This document shows positions 35,739 through 43,883 of a DNA stretch of 64,000 nt, piece after piece. Position numbers and translations under genes: made by a program. Position 1 is the stretch's first letter. Each line of letters opens with the position of its first letter. Source of the DNA: an uncultured Prevotella sp. Its GTDB lineage: Bacteria > Bacteroidota > Bacteroidia > Bacteroidales > Bacteroidaceae. The stretch lies in the NCBI GenBank assembly GCA_946188165.1, contig CAMHTW010000003.1:1-64000 (forward strand), given 5' to 3'. The notes under the pieces were generated by a model. The model was not told where the DNA came from. It made no database searches and worked only from the letters and a program-made list of their open reading frames with translations.

Positions 35739-36008
35739 ATGGCAACAATAAGTTTGAATCCTACATTGTACAGCCGGGCACAGGACTATGCCAAGGCCGA
35801 CGGTATGAGCGTGGAAGAATGGGTGGCTATGCTTATCACCCGTTTTAAACCGGCAAGGAAAAAGACGTATAAGATGAAGCAGATAGAAGAACTGTCGCCG
35901 GAGCTTCAGTCGCTGATAGGCTTTGCCAAGCCTGAAGTGCCCAGCGATGACGACATCAACGGCGACAGGGCCAGAACGGAATATCTGACTGCTAAATACG
36001 CACGGTGA
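35739..36008 (+). CDS. Antitoxin of a PIN-domain toxin-antitoxin pair
   Basis: An 89-residue protein. The N-terminal ATISLNPTLYSRAQDYAKAD, then MSVEEWVAMLI, forms a ribbon-helix-helix-like DNA-binding region. The C-terminal half is charged and probably wraps the toxin. The ATG at 35739 has a GGAAAG Shine-Dalgarno-like stretch, preferred over the one at 35712. The stop overlaps the toxin start (TGATG). It is expected to neutralise the toxin and repress its own promoter. Confidence 0.8.
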   Translation: MATISLNPTLYSRAQDYAKADGMSVEEWVAMLITRFKPARKKTYKMKQIEELSPELQSLIGFAKPEVPSDDDINGDRARTEYLTAKYAR

Positions 36009-36427
36009 TGAGAGTATTCCTTGATACAAACATCCTGCTGGACATCATCGAGGGCAGACAGCAGTTCCTTCTGGCTTCGTCGAATGTCTTTGACTTAGGC
36101 GTCAGAGGGCTGATAGAGATGTTCGCCACGCCGCTGACTTTCGCCAACTGTGTGTACACGGCACGTAAGAATGTAGGCTACGAACAGGCAGTAAAAGGAC
36201 TTAAGAGCCTGAAGAGCTATGTAAAGACGGCTGTTATGGACGATGCTCAGGTGACGGATGCACTCAATTCTGGGATGCCAGACTTTGAAGACATGCTGCA
36301 GTACGAGGCCGCCCTGGCTGCCAAGTGCGATGTCATCGTTACAAGAGACAAGAAACGCCATTTCCCCATCGGCGGTTTGTCTGTGTTGTCGCCGGAAGTG
36401 TTCCTCAATACTTATTTTGGGAATTAG
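36008..36427 (+). CDS. PIN-domain ribonuclease toxin (VapC-like)
   Basis: A 139-residue PIN protein. Conserved acidic residues are visible in VFLDTNILLDII (N-terminus), PDFEDMLQYEAA (about 95) and VIVTRDKKRHF (about 115). Such toxins cut RNA when the antitoxin is degraded. The ATG at 36008 overlaps the antitoxin stop by one base; a GTG at 36005 is possible. The gene ends 4 bases before the second 286-bp repeat. Confidence 0.88.
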   Translation: MRVFLDTNILLDIIEGRQQFLLASSNVFDLGVRGLIEMFATPLTFANCVYTARKNVGYEQAVKGLKSLKSYVKTAVMDDAQVTDALNSGMPDFEDMLQYEAALAAKCDVIVTRDKKRHFPIGGLSVLSPEVFLNTYFGN

Positions 36428-36431
36428 CTCT

Positions 36432-36717
36432 GGAAAGAATCGGGGTCGGTTCCGAATGATCCACTTTTACAATAACACATTGGGCCCGCATTCGCTGCGA
36501 GCCCAATGTGCTTTATAACCTAAAATCAAACCAATAATTAATAACTAAAACCAATTTATGCTTATGAAAAAACTACTTATCTTTGTCTCGATAAACATCG
36601 CTTTGTTTTTTTTCTGATGCAAAGTTACGGCAAGAATATCATAGAAACAAGAAAACAGCCAATTTCTTCATCGACTTGTTACGACAGTCACCAGGTTTTG
36701 CGACAAAACGCAGACAA
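36432..36717 (+). repeat. 286-bp perfect direct repeat, copy 2
   Basis: Same sequence as 35106-35391, offset 1326 bases. Here the right end continues into the complementary TGTCGCAAAA (about 36730-36740), so this copy keeps a complete terminal stem that copy 1 lacks. It includes the terminator hairpin at 36477-36509. Confidence 0.93.
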
Positions 36718-36813
36718 TGCATGATATTGTGTCGCAAAAATGTCTGAGGGATGAGGGAAGAAGTAAGATTTTATGGATAAAACAAACTAAACGCTAAAAA
36801 AGTAATTCGATTT

Positions 36814-36845
36814 TTTGCGAATTTTCAGATTATTGATTATCTTTG
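36814..36845 (+). promoter_or_regulatory. Promoter of the HigBA module
   Basis: TTTG (36814-36817), 20-base spacer, TATCTTTG (36838-36845), 21 bases before the toxin ATG. Confidence 0.75.
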
Positions 36846-36865
36846 CACCCAAAATAGTAAATATC

Positions 36866-37183
36866 ATGGTTGTAACGTTTAATGAAGACTACCTGGAGAA
36901 GCTCTATTCTAAAGGTGAGACTGGAACAAAAAAGATTAGGTTTCAGCCGCAAATAGTCAGAGGGTATCAAAAGGGCATTAAATATCTGATTCAGGCAAAG
37001 CGGAAAGAAGACTTGTATCCTTTTAAGTCTCTTCATTTTGAAGCACTACATGGCGATAAAGAAGGCAGATTTTCCATCAAGGCAAACGATCAGTATAGAA
37101 TTGAGTTCACGCTGGAGGAGTCGGACGAAGAACCTGTAGTTACGATATGTAATATTATGGAATTGTCAAATCACTATAAATAA
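36866..37183 (+). CDS. higB: RelE/HigB-type toxin
   Basis: A 105-residue RelE-superfamily protein. It has IKYLIQAKRKEDLYPFKSLH followed by LHGDKEGRFSIKANDQYRIEF, the basic beta-sheet signature of HigB mRNA interferases, and a C-terminal VTICNIMELSNHYK. It cuts mRNA on the ribosome when free of antitoxin. The ATG at 36866 follows its promoter directly; the upstream ATG at 36815 lies within the promoter. The antitoxin starts 7 bases downstream, the toxin-first order typical of higBA. Confidence 0.88.
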   Translation: MVVTFNEDYLEKLYSKGETGTKKIRFQPQIVRGYQKGIKYLIQAKRKEDLYPFKSLHFEALHGDKEGRFSIKANDQYRIEFTLEESDEEPVVTICNIMELSNHYK

Positions 37184-37190
37184 AAAAGGT

Positions 37191-37532
37191 ATGGCTAAGA
37201 TTGGTTATCAGAAAGAGAGAACGGCAAACAAGATGATGTCGTCTATGTTGATTCATCCAGGCGAGATGATAAAAGATGAGATAGTAGCACGTGGCCTTAC
37301 TCAGAAAGATTTGGCCCAGCAGATGGGCGTGTCCTATACAGTGTTTAACGAGATTCTGAACGGCAAGCGTCCCGTAACAACAGAATACGCGCTGTTGTTG
37401 GAGGCTGCTCTCGGCACAGATGCTAACATTTGGATAGGCCTGCAAGCAGATTACAATATGCAGAAAATGAAGCAGGACCGCTCCTTTATGAAGCGTTTGG
37501 AGAAAATCCGTAAGATTGCAGCAGTATTCTAG
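37191..37532 (+). CDS. higA: HigA-type antitoxin (XRE helix-turn-helix)
   Basis: A 113-residue protein with the HigA signature HPGEMIKDEIVARGLTQKDL and the HTH continuing through MGVSYTVFNEILNGKRPV, then TEYALLLEAALGTDANIWIG. It neutralises HigB and represses the operon. No 286-bp repeat follows this module, so it lies outside the cassette pattern to its left. Confidence 0.9.
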   Translation: MAKIGYQKERTANKMMSSMLIHPGEMIKDEIVARGLTQKDLAQQMGVSYTVFNEILNGKRPVTTEYALLLEAALGTDANIWIGLQADYNMQKMKQDRSFMKRLEKIRKIAAVF

Positions 37533-37651
37533 AGTGTTTCTTGTGCCAGTTCTGATAAAGAATTGGAGTTCTGATTTTCCTACTGTACAAATTGTAAGTA
37601 ATAAATTTGGTGTTGTAAGATATTCTTCGCACCTTTGCACCTCGATTTTTG

Positions 37652-37696
37652 GAGCGTGTTGTATCATTGATTGTGATGCAGCACACTCTATTTTTT
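37652..37696 (+). terminator. Terminator downstream of higA
   Basis: GAGCGTGTTG (37652-37661) pairs with CAGCACACTC (37679-37688) at 9 of 10 positions, followed by TATTTTTTCTT on the plus strand: an intrinsic terminator. Confidence 0.7.
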
Positions 37697-37713
37697 CTTA
37701 TTAAATAATTCAA

Positions 37714-37748
37714 ATCATTAGTGTCCCGTTATATGGGACACTAATGAT
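37714..37748. terminator. 14-bp perfect hairpin at the 3' end of the BIG2 lipoprotein gene
   Basis: ATCATTAGTGTCCC pairs perfectly with GGGACACTAATGAT around a 7-base loop. It lies 2 bases after the stop of the minus-strand gene and serves as its terminator, with a possible role for rightward transcription. Confidence 0.8.
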
Positions 37749-37750
37749 AT

Positions 37751-38089
37751 CTAGTTAGTCACTGTAACGGCACAGACGCCCTTGATGCCACTGCCATTGT
37801 TGGCCGTAGCACTGATGGTAGCAGTACCAACGGCAACAGCGGTCACCTTACCGTTAGCATCGACGGTGGCTACGTCCGTGCTGTTGCTTGACCATGTATA
37901 ACTCGGGTCTGCTGCATCACTTGGATAGGTGGTGGCCTTCAGCGTTTCCGTCTGCCCGACGGTAAGAGTCAGCGTAGCGTTGTTCAACGTAATGCTGGTC
38001 AGCTTAGCATTATCGTTTGAACACGACACGAACGTACTTGTACTACAGACAAGGATGGCGGCCATCACCCCATAAAACATTTTCTTCAT
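37751..38089 (-). CDS. BIG2-domain lipoprotein
   Basis: A 112-residue exported lipoprotein: signal sequence with lipobox FVSC (Cys about 23), then a single bacterial Ig-like group 2 domain (LTLTVGQTETLKATTYPSDA, then VDANGKVTAVAVGTATISAT). It is small, with one domain and nothing else, so it may be a surface adhesin or decoy, or a fragment of a longer family. The ATG at 38089 is chosen because the signal peptide starts there. A clear promoter is at 38115-38146. Confidence 0.85.
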   Translation of the reverse strand: MKKMFYGVMAAILVCSTSTFVSCSNDNAKLTSITLNNATLTLTVGQTETLKATTYPSDAADPSYTWSSNSTDVATVDANGKVTAVAVGTATISATANNGSGIKGVCAVTVTN

Positions 38090-38114
38090 AATACCTACAG
38101 GTTGAATAGTTCTG

Positions 38115-38146
38115 CAAAAATACTGTCTTTTATCGTAATCTCCAAA
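38115..38146 (-). promoter_or_regulatory. Promoter of the BIG2 lipoprotein gene
   Basis: On the minus strand TTTG (38146-38143), 20-base spacer, TATTTTTG (38122-38115), 26 bases before the ATG. Confidence 0.7.
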
Positions 38147-38160
38147 TTTTCCACTCATTT

Positions 38161-38192
38161 TTTGGTTAATTCACGGAAATGTAGTAATTTTG
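38161..38192 (+). promoter_or_regulatory. Promoter of the GDP-fucose operon
   Basis: TTTG (38161-38164), 20-base spacer, TAATTTTG (38185-38192), 31 bases before the manC ATG. Confidence 0.75.
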
Positions 38193-38222
38193 CATCATTC
38201 TATTCATTAACTAAATTATATT

Positions 38223-39293
38223 ATGGCAAAAATCAACAATCACCTGGTCATCATGGCTGGCGGCGTAGGAAGCCGTTTTTGGCCTATGAGTACGGCTGAG
38301 AAGCCAAAGCAGTTTATCGATGTGATGGGCATCGGCAAGTCGCTGCTACAACTGACAGTGGAACGTTTTCAGGGTATCGTAGATGCCGAGAATATTTGGG
38401 TGGTAACGAATAAAAACTATGCCGACACGGTGGCTGAACAGTTGCCCGACATGCCGCAAGACCACATCCTTTGTGAGCCGTGCCGCAGGAATACAGCCCC
38501 ATGTATTGCCTACGTGTCGTGGCGCATCAAGTCGAAAGACCCGAAGGCTAACATCGTTGTGACACCCAGCGACCATATCGTGATGAATGTTCAGGAATTC
38601 CAGCGCGTGGTCAGCGCATGTCTGAAGTTCTCAAGTGAGAGCGATGCTATCATCACACTGGGTATGAAGCCCAACCGTCCTGAGACGGGCTACGGCTATA
38701 TTGAGGCCAACCTCTCGGCACAGTCGCTGAGAAACAAGGAGATATTCCGCGTGGACTCGTTCCGTGAAAAGCCAGACTTGGCTACGGCCCAGCAGTATAT
38801 CAAGAAAAACAATTATTTCTGGAATGCGGGCATCTTTATCTGGAACGTGAACACCATCGTCAATGCCTTCCGCATCTACCAGCCTGCCATCGCAAAGATA
38901 TTCGAAAGCCTCTTGTCTGTTTATGGTACCGACAAGGAACAGGCAGAGATAGACAGGCTGTTTCCTGAGTGCGAGAACATTTCAGTGGACTATGCCATCA
39001 TGGAAAAGGCCGAGGAGATTTTCGTCTGCCCTGCTGACTTCGGATGGAGCGACCTGGGCACGTGGGGTTCACTGCACCAGCAAACCAAGAAGGACCTGTA
39101 TGGCAATGCCTGCATAGGTCAGGACATCACGCTGTTCGAGAGCCACAACAACATCATTCATACAACACAGGAAAAGAAGGTCGTGATTCAGGGCCTGGAT
39201 GGTTTTATCGTGGCTGAGAACAATGATACCCTTCTGATTTGCAAGTTATCGGAAGAACAAAGAATCAAACAATTTAGCGGACAAGATAAATGA
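38223..39293 (+). CDS. manC: Mannose-1-phosphate guanylyltransferase
   Basis: A 356-residue enzyme making GDP-mannose from mannose-1-phosphate and GTP. The nucleotidyltransferase signature [14 protein letters not shown] is at residues about 9-22, with EKPKQF following; FREKPD and the DYAIMEKA region are also typical. It is the short form without the C-terminal isomerase domain. First of a three-gene operon (ATGA overlap with gmd) that makes GDP-L-fucose for surface glycans. Confidence 0.95.
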   Translation: MAKINNHLVIMAGGVGSRFWPMSTAEKPKQFIDVMGIGKSLLQLTVERFQGIVDAENIWVVTNKNYADTVAEQLPDMPQDHILCEPCRRNTAPCIAYVSWRIKSKDPKANIVVTPSDHIVMNVQEFQRVVSACLKFSSESDAIITLGMKPNRPETGYGYIEANLSAQSLRNKEIFRVDSFREKPDLATAQQYIKKNNYFWNAGIFIWNVNTIVNAFRIYQPAIAKIFESLLSVYGTDKEQAEIDRLFPECENISVDYAIMEKAEEIFVCPADFGWSDLGTWGSLHQQTKKDLYGNACIGQDITLFESHNNIIHTTQEKKVVIQGLDGFIVAENNDTLLICKLSEEQRIKQFSGQDK

Positions 39294-40384
39294 AGAATAT
39301 TGCTTTAATTACCGGCATCACAGGTCAGGACGGTTCGTATCTGGCTGAGTTTCTGATCGAAAAAGGCTACGAGGTTCACGGTCTTTTGCGCCGTTCATCG
39401 TCGTTCAATACGGGCCGAATCGAGCACCTCTACTTAGACGAGTGGGTGCGCGATATGAAGAAGGCACGTCTGGTCAATCTGCACTGGGCTGACATGACAG
39501 ACTCGTCGTCGCTGATTCGCGTCATTGGCGAAGTGAAGCCCACGGAAATATATAACTTGGCAGCACAGAGCCACGTAAAGGTATCGTTCGACGTACCTGA
39601 ATATACGGCTGACGTGGATGCTGACGGTGTACTGCGTCTGTTAGAGGCTGTACGCATCTGCGGACTGGAGAAGACCTGCCGCATCTATCAGGCTTCTACT
39701 TCTGAACTATACGGAAAGGTGCAAGAGGTGCCACAGTCAGAGACTACCCCATTCTATCCCCGCAGCCCGTATGCTGTTGCCAAGCTGTATGGCTTCTGGA
39801 TTATGAAGAACTATCGTGAGTCGTATGGCATGTTCTGCTGTAACGGTATCCTGTTCAATCACGAAAGCGAACGACGTGGCGAGAATTTCGTGACACGTAA
39901 GATAACACTGGCTGCCGCACGTATCGCACAAGGCTATCAAGACAAACTGTATCTGGGCAACCTGAACTCCCTGCGCGACTGGGGCTATGCCAAGGACTAT
40001 ATTGAGTGCATGTGGCTCATCCTGCAGCAACCCGAGCCTGACGACTTTGTGATTGCTACGGGCGAATACCATACCGTTCGCGAGTTTACCACCCTGGCTT
40101 TCAAAGAGGTGGGCATAGAACTTGAATGGCGTGGTGACGGCGTTGACGAAAAGGGTTACGACAAAGCAACGGGTAAAGCACTTGTCGAGGTCGATCCCAA
40201 ATACTTCCGTCCTGCCGAAGTTGACCAGCTGTTAGGCAATCCTGCAAAGGCTAAGGCCAAATTAGGTTGGAATCCACAGAAGACCAGTTTCGAGGACCTT
40301 GTAAAGATTATGGTAAAACACGACATGAAATTCGTGAAGAAACTGTTCCTGAAAGCTCAAATGGAAAAAGAAGATGCTGAATAA
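39290..40384 (+). CDS. gmd: GDP-mannose 4,6-dehydratase
   Basis: A 364-residue short-chain dehydrogenase/reductase of the nucleotide-sugar type. It has the NADP-binding [16 protein letters not shown] (N-terminus), [11 protein letters not shown], and the catalytic YxxxK in [10 protein letters not shown] (about 160). It converts GDP-mannose to GDP-4-keto-6-deoxymannose. It overlaps manC by 4 bases and fcl by 11 bases. Confidence 0.97.
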   Translation: MKNIALITGITGQDGSYLAEFLIEKGYEVHGLLRRSSSFNTGRIEHLYLDEWVRDMKKARLVNLHWADMTDSSSLIRVIGEVKPTEIYNLAAQSHVKVSFDVPEYTADVDADGVLRLLEAVRICGLEKTCRIYQASTSELYGKVQEVPQSETTPFYPRSPYAVAKLYGFWIMKNYRESYGMFCCNGILFNHESERRGENFVTRKITLAAARIAQGYQDKLYLGNLNSLRDWGYAKDYIECMWLILQQPEPDDFVIATGEYHTVREFTTLAFKEVGIELEWRGDGVDEKGYDKATGKALVEVDPKYFRPAEVDQLLGNPAKAKAKLGWNPQKTSFEDLVKIMVKHDMKFVKKLFLKAQMEKEDAE

Positions 40385-41561
40385 GAATAGTAAGATATAT
40401 ATAGCGGGGCATCACGGATTAGTGGGCTCCGCTATTTGGAATAACCTCAAGCAACGAGGCTATCAGAACTTGGTAGGCCGCAGCCACAAGGAACTGGACT
40501 TGACTGATCAATATGCTGTTAAGAAATTCTTTGATGAAGAACAGCCTGATGCGGTAGTGTTGGCAGCTGCCTTTGTGGGTGGCATCATGGCCAACTCGCT
40601 GTATCGCGCCGACTTCATCATGATGAACATGAAGATTCAGTGTAATGTCATCAGCGAGGCCTACGCCCACGGCGTCAAGAAGCTGCTGTTTCTGGGTAGT
40701 ACTTGTATTTATCCGAAGAACGCTCCCCAGCCCATGAAGGAGGACTGTCTGCTGACTTCGCCACTGGAATATACAAATGAAGAGTATGCCATTGCAAAGA
40801 TTGCAGGCTTGAAGATGTGTGAGAGCTATAACCTGCAATACGGCACGAACTATATTGCCGTCATGCCTACCAACCTCTATGGACCGAACGACAACTTCCA
40901 CTTGGAGAACAGCCACGTGATGCCTGCCATGATGCGTAAGGTGTATCTGGCAAAACTGATTCACGACGGTGCTTGGGACAAGATAGCCATCGACTTGGAC
41001 AAACGTCCAGTCGAAGGGGTTAATGGTTCAGGGGTAATGGTTCAGGGTTCTGAGCGCCAGAAGGCGCTGGAGGTATTGGCGAAGTATGGTATTTACGATA
41101 ATAAGGTGGTGCTTTGGGGTACTGGCACTCCGCTCCGCGAGTTCTTGTGGAGTGAAGATATGGCTGATGCCTCAGTACATGTGCTGTTGAACGTGGACTT
41201 CAAGGATGTCATTGGTATTGAGAAGTACTCAAGTGTTCACTTTGGTGCCTCGACGGATGGCGCAGTGGACCGCAACCATAGTGCAGGTCGTGGTGGTGCC
41301 ATTCCAAGCTTGGGCGAAATTCGCAACTGCCACATCAATGTGGGAACGGGTAAGGAACTGACCATCCGCGAACTCTCTGAACTGGTCGTGAAGGCTGTTG
41401 GATTCGAAGGAGAAGTGGAATTCGATGCCACCAAGCCCGATGGTACCATGCGCAAGCTCATTGACGTGTCAAAGTTGCACTCGCTGGGCTGGACCCATAA
41501 GATAGAGATTGACGAGGGCGTCAGAAAACTCTTCGAATGGTATCAAGACAGTCTGAAATAA
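40374..41561 (+). CDS. fcl: GDP-L-fucose synthase
   Basis: A 395-residue enzyme (3,5-epimerase and 4-reductase) producing GDP-L-fucose. It has [11 protein letters not shown] at the N-terminus and the catalytic YxxxK in [10 protein letters not shown] (about 140). It is longer than the roughly 320 residues of the E. coli enzyme. Part of the extra length is a tandem-repeat insertion near residue 218 ([11 protein letters not shown], encoded by TAATGGTTCAGGG units) and another segment near 290-305 ([13 protein letters not shown]). The insertions keep the frame and the catalytic residues. Confidence 0.95.
   Translation: MLNKNSKIYIAGHHGLVGSAIWNNLKQRGYQNLVGRSHKELDLTDQYAVKKFFDEEQPDAVVLAAAFVGGIMANSLYRADFIMMNMKIQCNVISEAYAHGVKKLLFLGSTCIYPKNAPQPMKEDCLLTSPLEYTNEEYAIAKIAGLKMCESYNLQYGTNYIAVMPTNLYGPNDNFHLENSHVMPAMMRKVYLAKLIHDGAWDKIAIDLDKRPVEGVNGSGVMVQGSERQKALEVLAKYGIYDNKVVLWGTGTPLREFLWSEDMADASVHVLLNVDFKDVIGIEKYSSVHFGASTDGAVDRNHSAGRGGAIPSLGEIRNCHINVGTGKELTIRELSELVVKAVGFEGEVEFDATKPDGTMRKLIDVSKLHSLGWTHKIEIDEGVRKLFEWYQDSLK
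41017..41050 (+). repeat. Intragenic TAATGGTTCAGGG repeat in fcl
   Basis: Two near-identical 13-14-base units in tandem, translated as a Gly/Val/Ser insertion in GDP-fucose synthase. Confidence 0.6.
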
Positions 41562-41596
41562 CATACAACGACGCAACAAAAACCTCACACAGAACG

Positions 41597-41637
41597 AAGG
41601 TTATTGAGAAACGTGCAAAGTCTCGCACACGTTCCTT
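41597..41637 (+). terminator. Possible terminator downstream of fcl
   Basis: AACGTG (41610-41615) pairs with CACGTT (41628-41633), with an outer AAGG/CCTT pairing. The following stretch is only moderately T-rich. The rest of 41562-41731 shows nothing else. Confidence 0.4.
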
Positions 41638-41731
41638 ATTATAAAAAGGCTGAAAACAAGGCAAAAGAAAAAAAAATGGGCATTTTAGCAAAAAAATGCA
41701 AAGAATATTTTTATATCTGACTGAAAATTAG

Positions 41732-41739
41732 TAACTTTG
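41732..41739 (+). promoter_or_regulatory. -7 promoter box (TAACTTTG) of the HU gene
   Basis: Matches TAnnTTTG, 33 bases before the ATG. The -33 region is T-rich (TTTT at 41708) instead of an exact TTTG. Confidence 0.6.
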
Positions 41740-41772
41740 CAGTCCGAAATACGAATTAATATAAAAACAGCA

Positions 41773-42048
41773 ATGACAAAAGCAGATATTATTGACAAAA
41801 TCGCTGGAGATACAGGCCTTCCAAAGAAGGATGTCTTAGCAACTGTAGAAGCCTTCATGGAAGAGATTCGCATTTGTATGGCCGAAAATAAGGAGAACGT
41901 ATACCTGCGTGGATTTGGTACATTTACTGTAAAGCGTCGCGCTAAGAAGACGGCCCGTAACATTTCGAAGAACACTACCATAGTAATTGATGCCCACGAC
42001 ATTCCCCACTTCAAGCCTGCGAAGAGCTTCGTAGAAAGAATGAAGTAA
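41773..42048 (+). CDS. HU-type nucleoid protein
   Basis: A 91-residue single-domain HU protein with the full family pattern: TKADIIDKIAGDTGLPKKDV at the N-terminus, then LRGFGTFTVKRRAKKTARN and the IPHFKPAKSFVE end. It binds and bends DNA non-specifically and compacts the chromosome. It differs from the two HU-HIG proteins in this window in lacking a C-terminal extension. The ATG at 41773 is chosen because it opens the conserved domain. Confidence 0.95.
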   Translation: MTKADIIDKIAGDTGLPKKDVLATVEAFMEEIRICMAENKENVYLRGFGTFTVKRRAKKTARNISKNTTIVIDAHDIPHFKPAKSFVERMK

Positions 42049-42097
42049 GAGATATGAACGATAATTATCAAACAAATAATTAAAATAGTTAAACATT

Positions 42098-42187
42098 ATG
42101 CCAAACGGAAAAAAGAAGAAGGGCCACAAGATGGCTACTCACAAGCGTAAGAAGAGACTGCGCAAGAATCGTCATAAGAGCAAATAA
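42098..42187 (+). CDS. 29-residue Lys/Arg-rich protein (AURKAIP1/COX24-like), probably ribosomal
   Basis: An ORF of 29 codons, MPNGKKKKGHKMATHKRKKR followed by LRKNRHKSK. More than half the residues are basic. Small Bacteroidota proteins with this core carry the AURKAIP1/COX24 motif, the family of mitochondrial ribosomal protein mS38, so a ribosomal or rRNA-binding role is likely. It is 50 bases after HU, probably on the same mRNA, and is followed by a strong terminator. Confidence 0.75.
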   Translation: MPNGKKKKGHKMATHKRKKRLRKNRHKSK

Positions 42188-42223
42188 GCTCTGACGATTG
42201 AAACAGAAAAAAGAAACGTATGG

Positions 42224-42270
42224 AAGGAGTGCAATCGGCAAAAGGTTCAAAGCCGAAGCGCTCCTTTCTA
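42224..42270 (+). terminator. Terminator after the 29-residue protein
   Basis: AAGGAGTGC pairs with GCGCTCCTT (one G-T pair) with an inner CGGC/GCCG stem, followed by TCTATTTAA. Confidence 0.65.
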
Positions 42271-42296
42271 TTTAAGAGTAAAAAAGTAAAGAGTTA

Positions 42297-43877
42297 ATGA
42301 CAAGTGAAGTAATCATCGATGTTCAGCCTAAAGAGATTTCTATAGCCCTGCTCGAAGACAAGAATCTGGTGGAATACCAGAATGAGAAACGAGAGGAAGC
42401 CAGCTACTCTGTAGGCAACATCTATCTGGGACGTGTGCGCAAGCTCATGCCTGGATTGAACGCCTGCTTCGTAGAAGTAGGCTCTGAGCGCGATGCCTTC
42501 TTGCACTATCTTGACCTCGGCACTCAATTCAGCTCTTACGAAAAGTATCTGAAACAGGTACAAAGCGACAAGAAAAAACTTTATCCCATCTCGAAAGCCA
42601 CCCGCCTACCCGACCTGCCCAAAGAAGGCAGCGTGCAAACCACGCTGAAACAAGGACAGGAAATACTGGTTCAGGTGGTAAAGGAACCCATTAACACCAA
42701 AGGACCGCGACTGAGCTGCGAACTCAGTTTTGCAGGACGCTATATGGTGCTAATGCCCTTTGGCGATAAGGTTTCAGTATCCTCTAAAATCAAAAAAAGC
42801 GAAGAACGCACCCGACTGAAACAGCTCGTGCAGAGCATACGCCCCAAAAACTTCGGCGTCATTGTACGCACATCAGCCGAAGGCAAACGCGTAGCAGAGC
42901 TTGATGCAGAGATGAAGGTGCTCACGAAACGCTGGGAAGACACTATTACCAAAGCACAAAAGGCTACCAAGACGCCCCAGTTGTGCTTTGAAGAGACCGG
43001 CAGAGCCGTTGCCCTGTTGCGCGACGTGTTCGACCCAACGTACGATGGCATCTACGTGAACGATGACGACATCTACAACCAAGTCAAGGATTATGTGGAC
43101 TTGATTGCGCCTGAGAAGAAGGACATTGTGAAGAAATATAATGGTACAGTGCCCATCTTCGACAACTTCAACGTCACCAAACAGCTAAAGTCGAGCTTTG
43201 GAAAGACGGTAAACTACAAACGTGGCGCATATCTCATCATCCAGCAGACTGAAGCCATGCATGTGGTTGATGTGAACTCGGGAAATCGTACTCGCGCAGA
43301 AAACGGTCAAGAAGCCAACGCACTGGAGGTAAACCTCGGTGCTGCCGACGAGCTGGCACGCCAACTGCGACTACGCGATATGGGCGGCATCATCGTGGTG
43401 GACTTCATCGATATGAATCTGGCTGAAGACCGTCAGATGCTCTATGAACGCATGTGTAAGAACATGCAAAAGGACAGAGCACGCCACAACATCCTACCGC
43501 TGTCAAAGTTCGGCCTGATGCAGATTACGCGTCAGCGCGTACGTCCGGCAATGGATGTCAACGTAGAGGAAACATGCCCCACATGTTTTGGCAAGGGCAA
43601 AATCAAGTCGTCTATCCTGTTTACAGATCAACTCGAGAGCAAAATTGACCGCTTGGTCAACAAGATTGGCATTCGCAGATTCTTCCTACATGTGCATCCC
43701 TATGTAGCCGCATACATCAATCAAGGAATCTGGTCGCTCAAGCGCCAGTGGCAGATGAAATACGGCATGGGCATACGCATCATACCCTCGCAGAAACTTG
43801 CGTTCCTACAGTACGAATTCTACGACAAGGATCGGCAGTTCATCGACATGCAGGAAGAACACGAGACTAACGACTAA
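42297..43877 (+). CDS. rng: Ribonuclease G/E family endoribonuclease
   Basis: A 526-residue enzyme of RNA processing and decay. The N-terminal S1-like domain has YLGRVRKLMPGLNACFVEVG (residues about 40-60) and the RNase H-like catalytic region has GGIIVVDFIDM (about 363). The zinc-link CPTCFGKGK (about 430) is present, and a small C-terminal domain follows. The length is that of RNase G, without the long disordered tail of RNase E. The glycosyltransferase gene begins 6 bases after the stop. Confidence 0.95.
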   Translation: MTSEVIIDVQPKEISIALLEDKNLVEYQNEKREEASYSVGNIYLGRVRKLMPGLNACFVEVGSERDAFLHYLDLGTQFSSYEKYLKQVQSDKKKLYPISKATRLPDLPKEGSVQTTLKQGQEILVQVVKEPINTKGPRLSCELSFAGRYMVLMPFGDKVSVSSKIKKSEERTRLKQLVQSIRPKNFGVIVRTSAEGKRVAELDAEMKVLTKRWEDTITKAQKATKTPQLCFEETGRAVALLRDVFDPTYDGIYVNDDDIYNQVKDYVDLIAPEKKDIVKKYNGTVPIFDNFNVTKQLKSSFGKTVNYKRGAYLIIQQTEAMHVVDVNSGNRTRAENGQEANALEVNLGAADELARQLRLRDMGGIIVVDFIDMNLAEDRQMLYERMCKNMQKDRARHNILPLSKFGLMQITRQRVRPAMDVNVEETCPTCFGKGKIKSSILFTDQLESKIDRLVNKIGIRRFFLHVHPYVAAYINQGIWSLKRQWQMKYGMGIRIIPSQKLAFLQYEFYDKDRQFIDMQEEHETND

Positions 43878-43883
43878 CTCATC

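Noticed and set aside
35313..36029. 238-codon minus-strand ORF
   Set aside because: It spans the 286-bp and 87-bp repeats and is antisense to the PIN antitoxin; the part shared with 33679-33945 reflects the repeated DNA.
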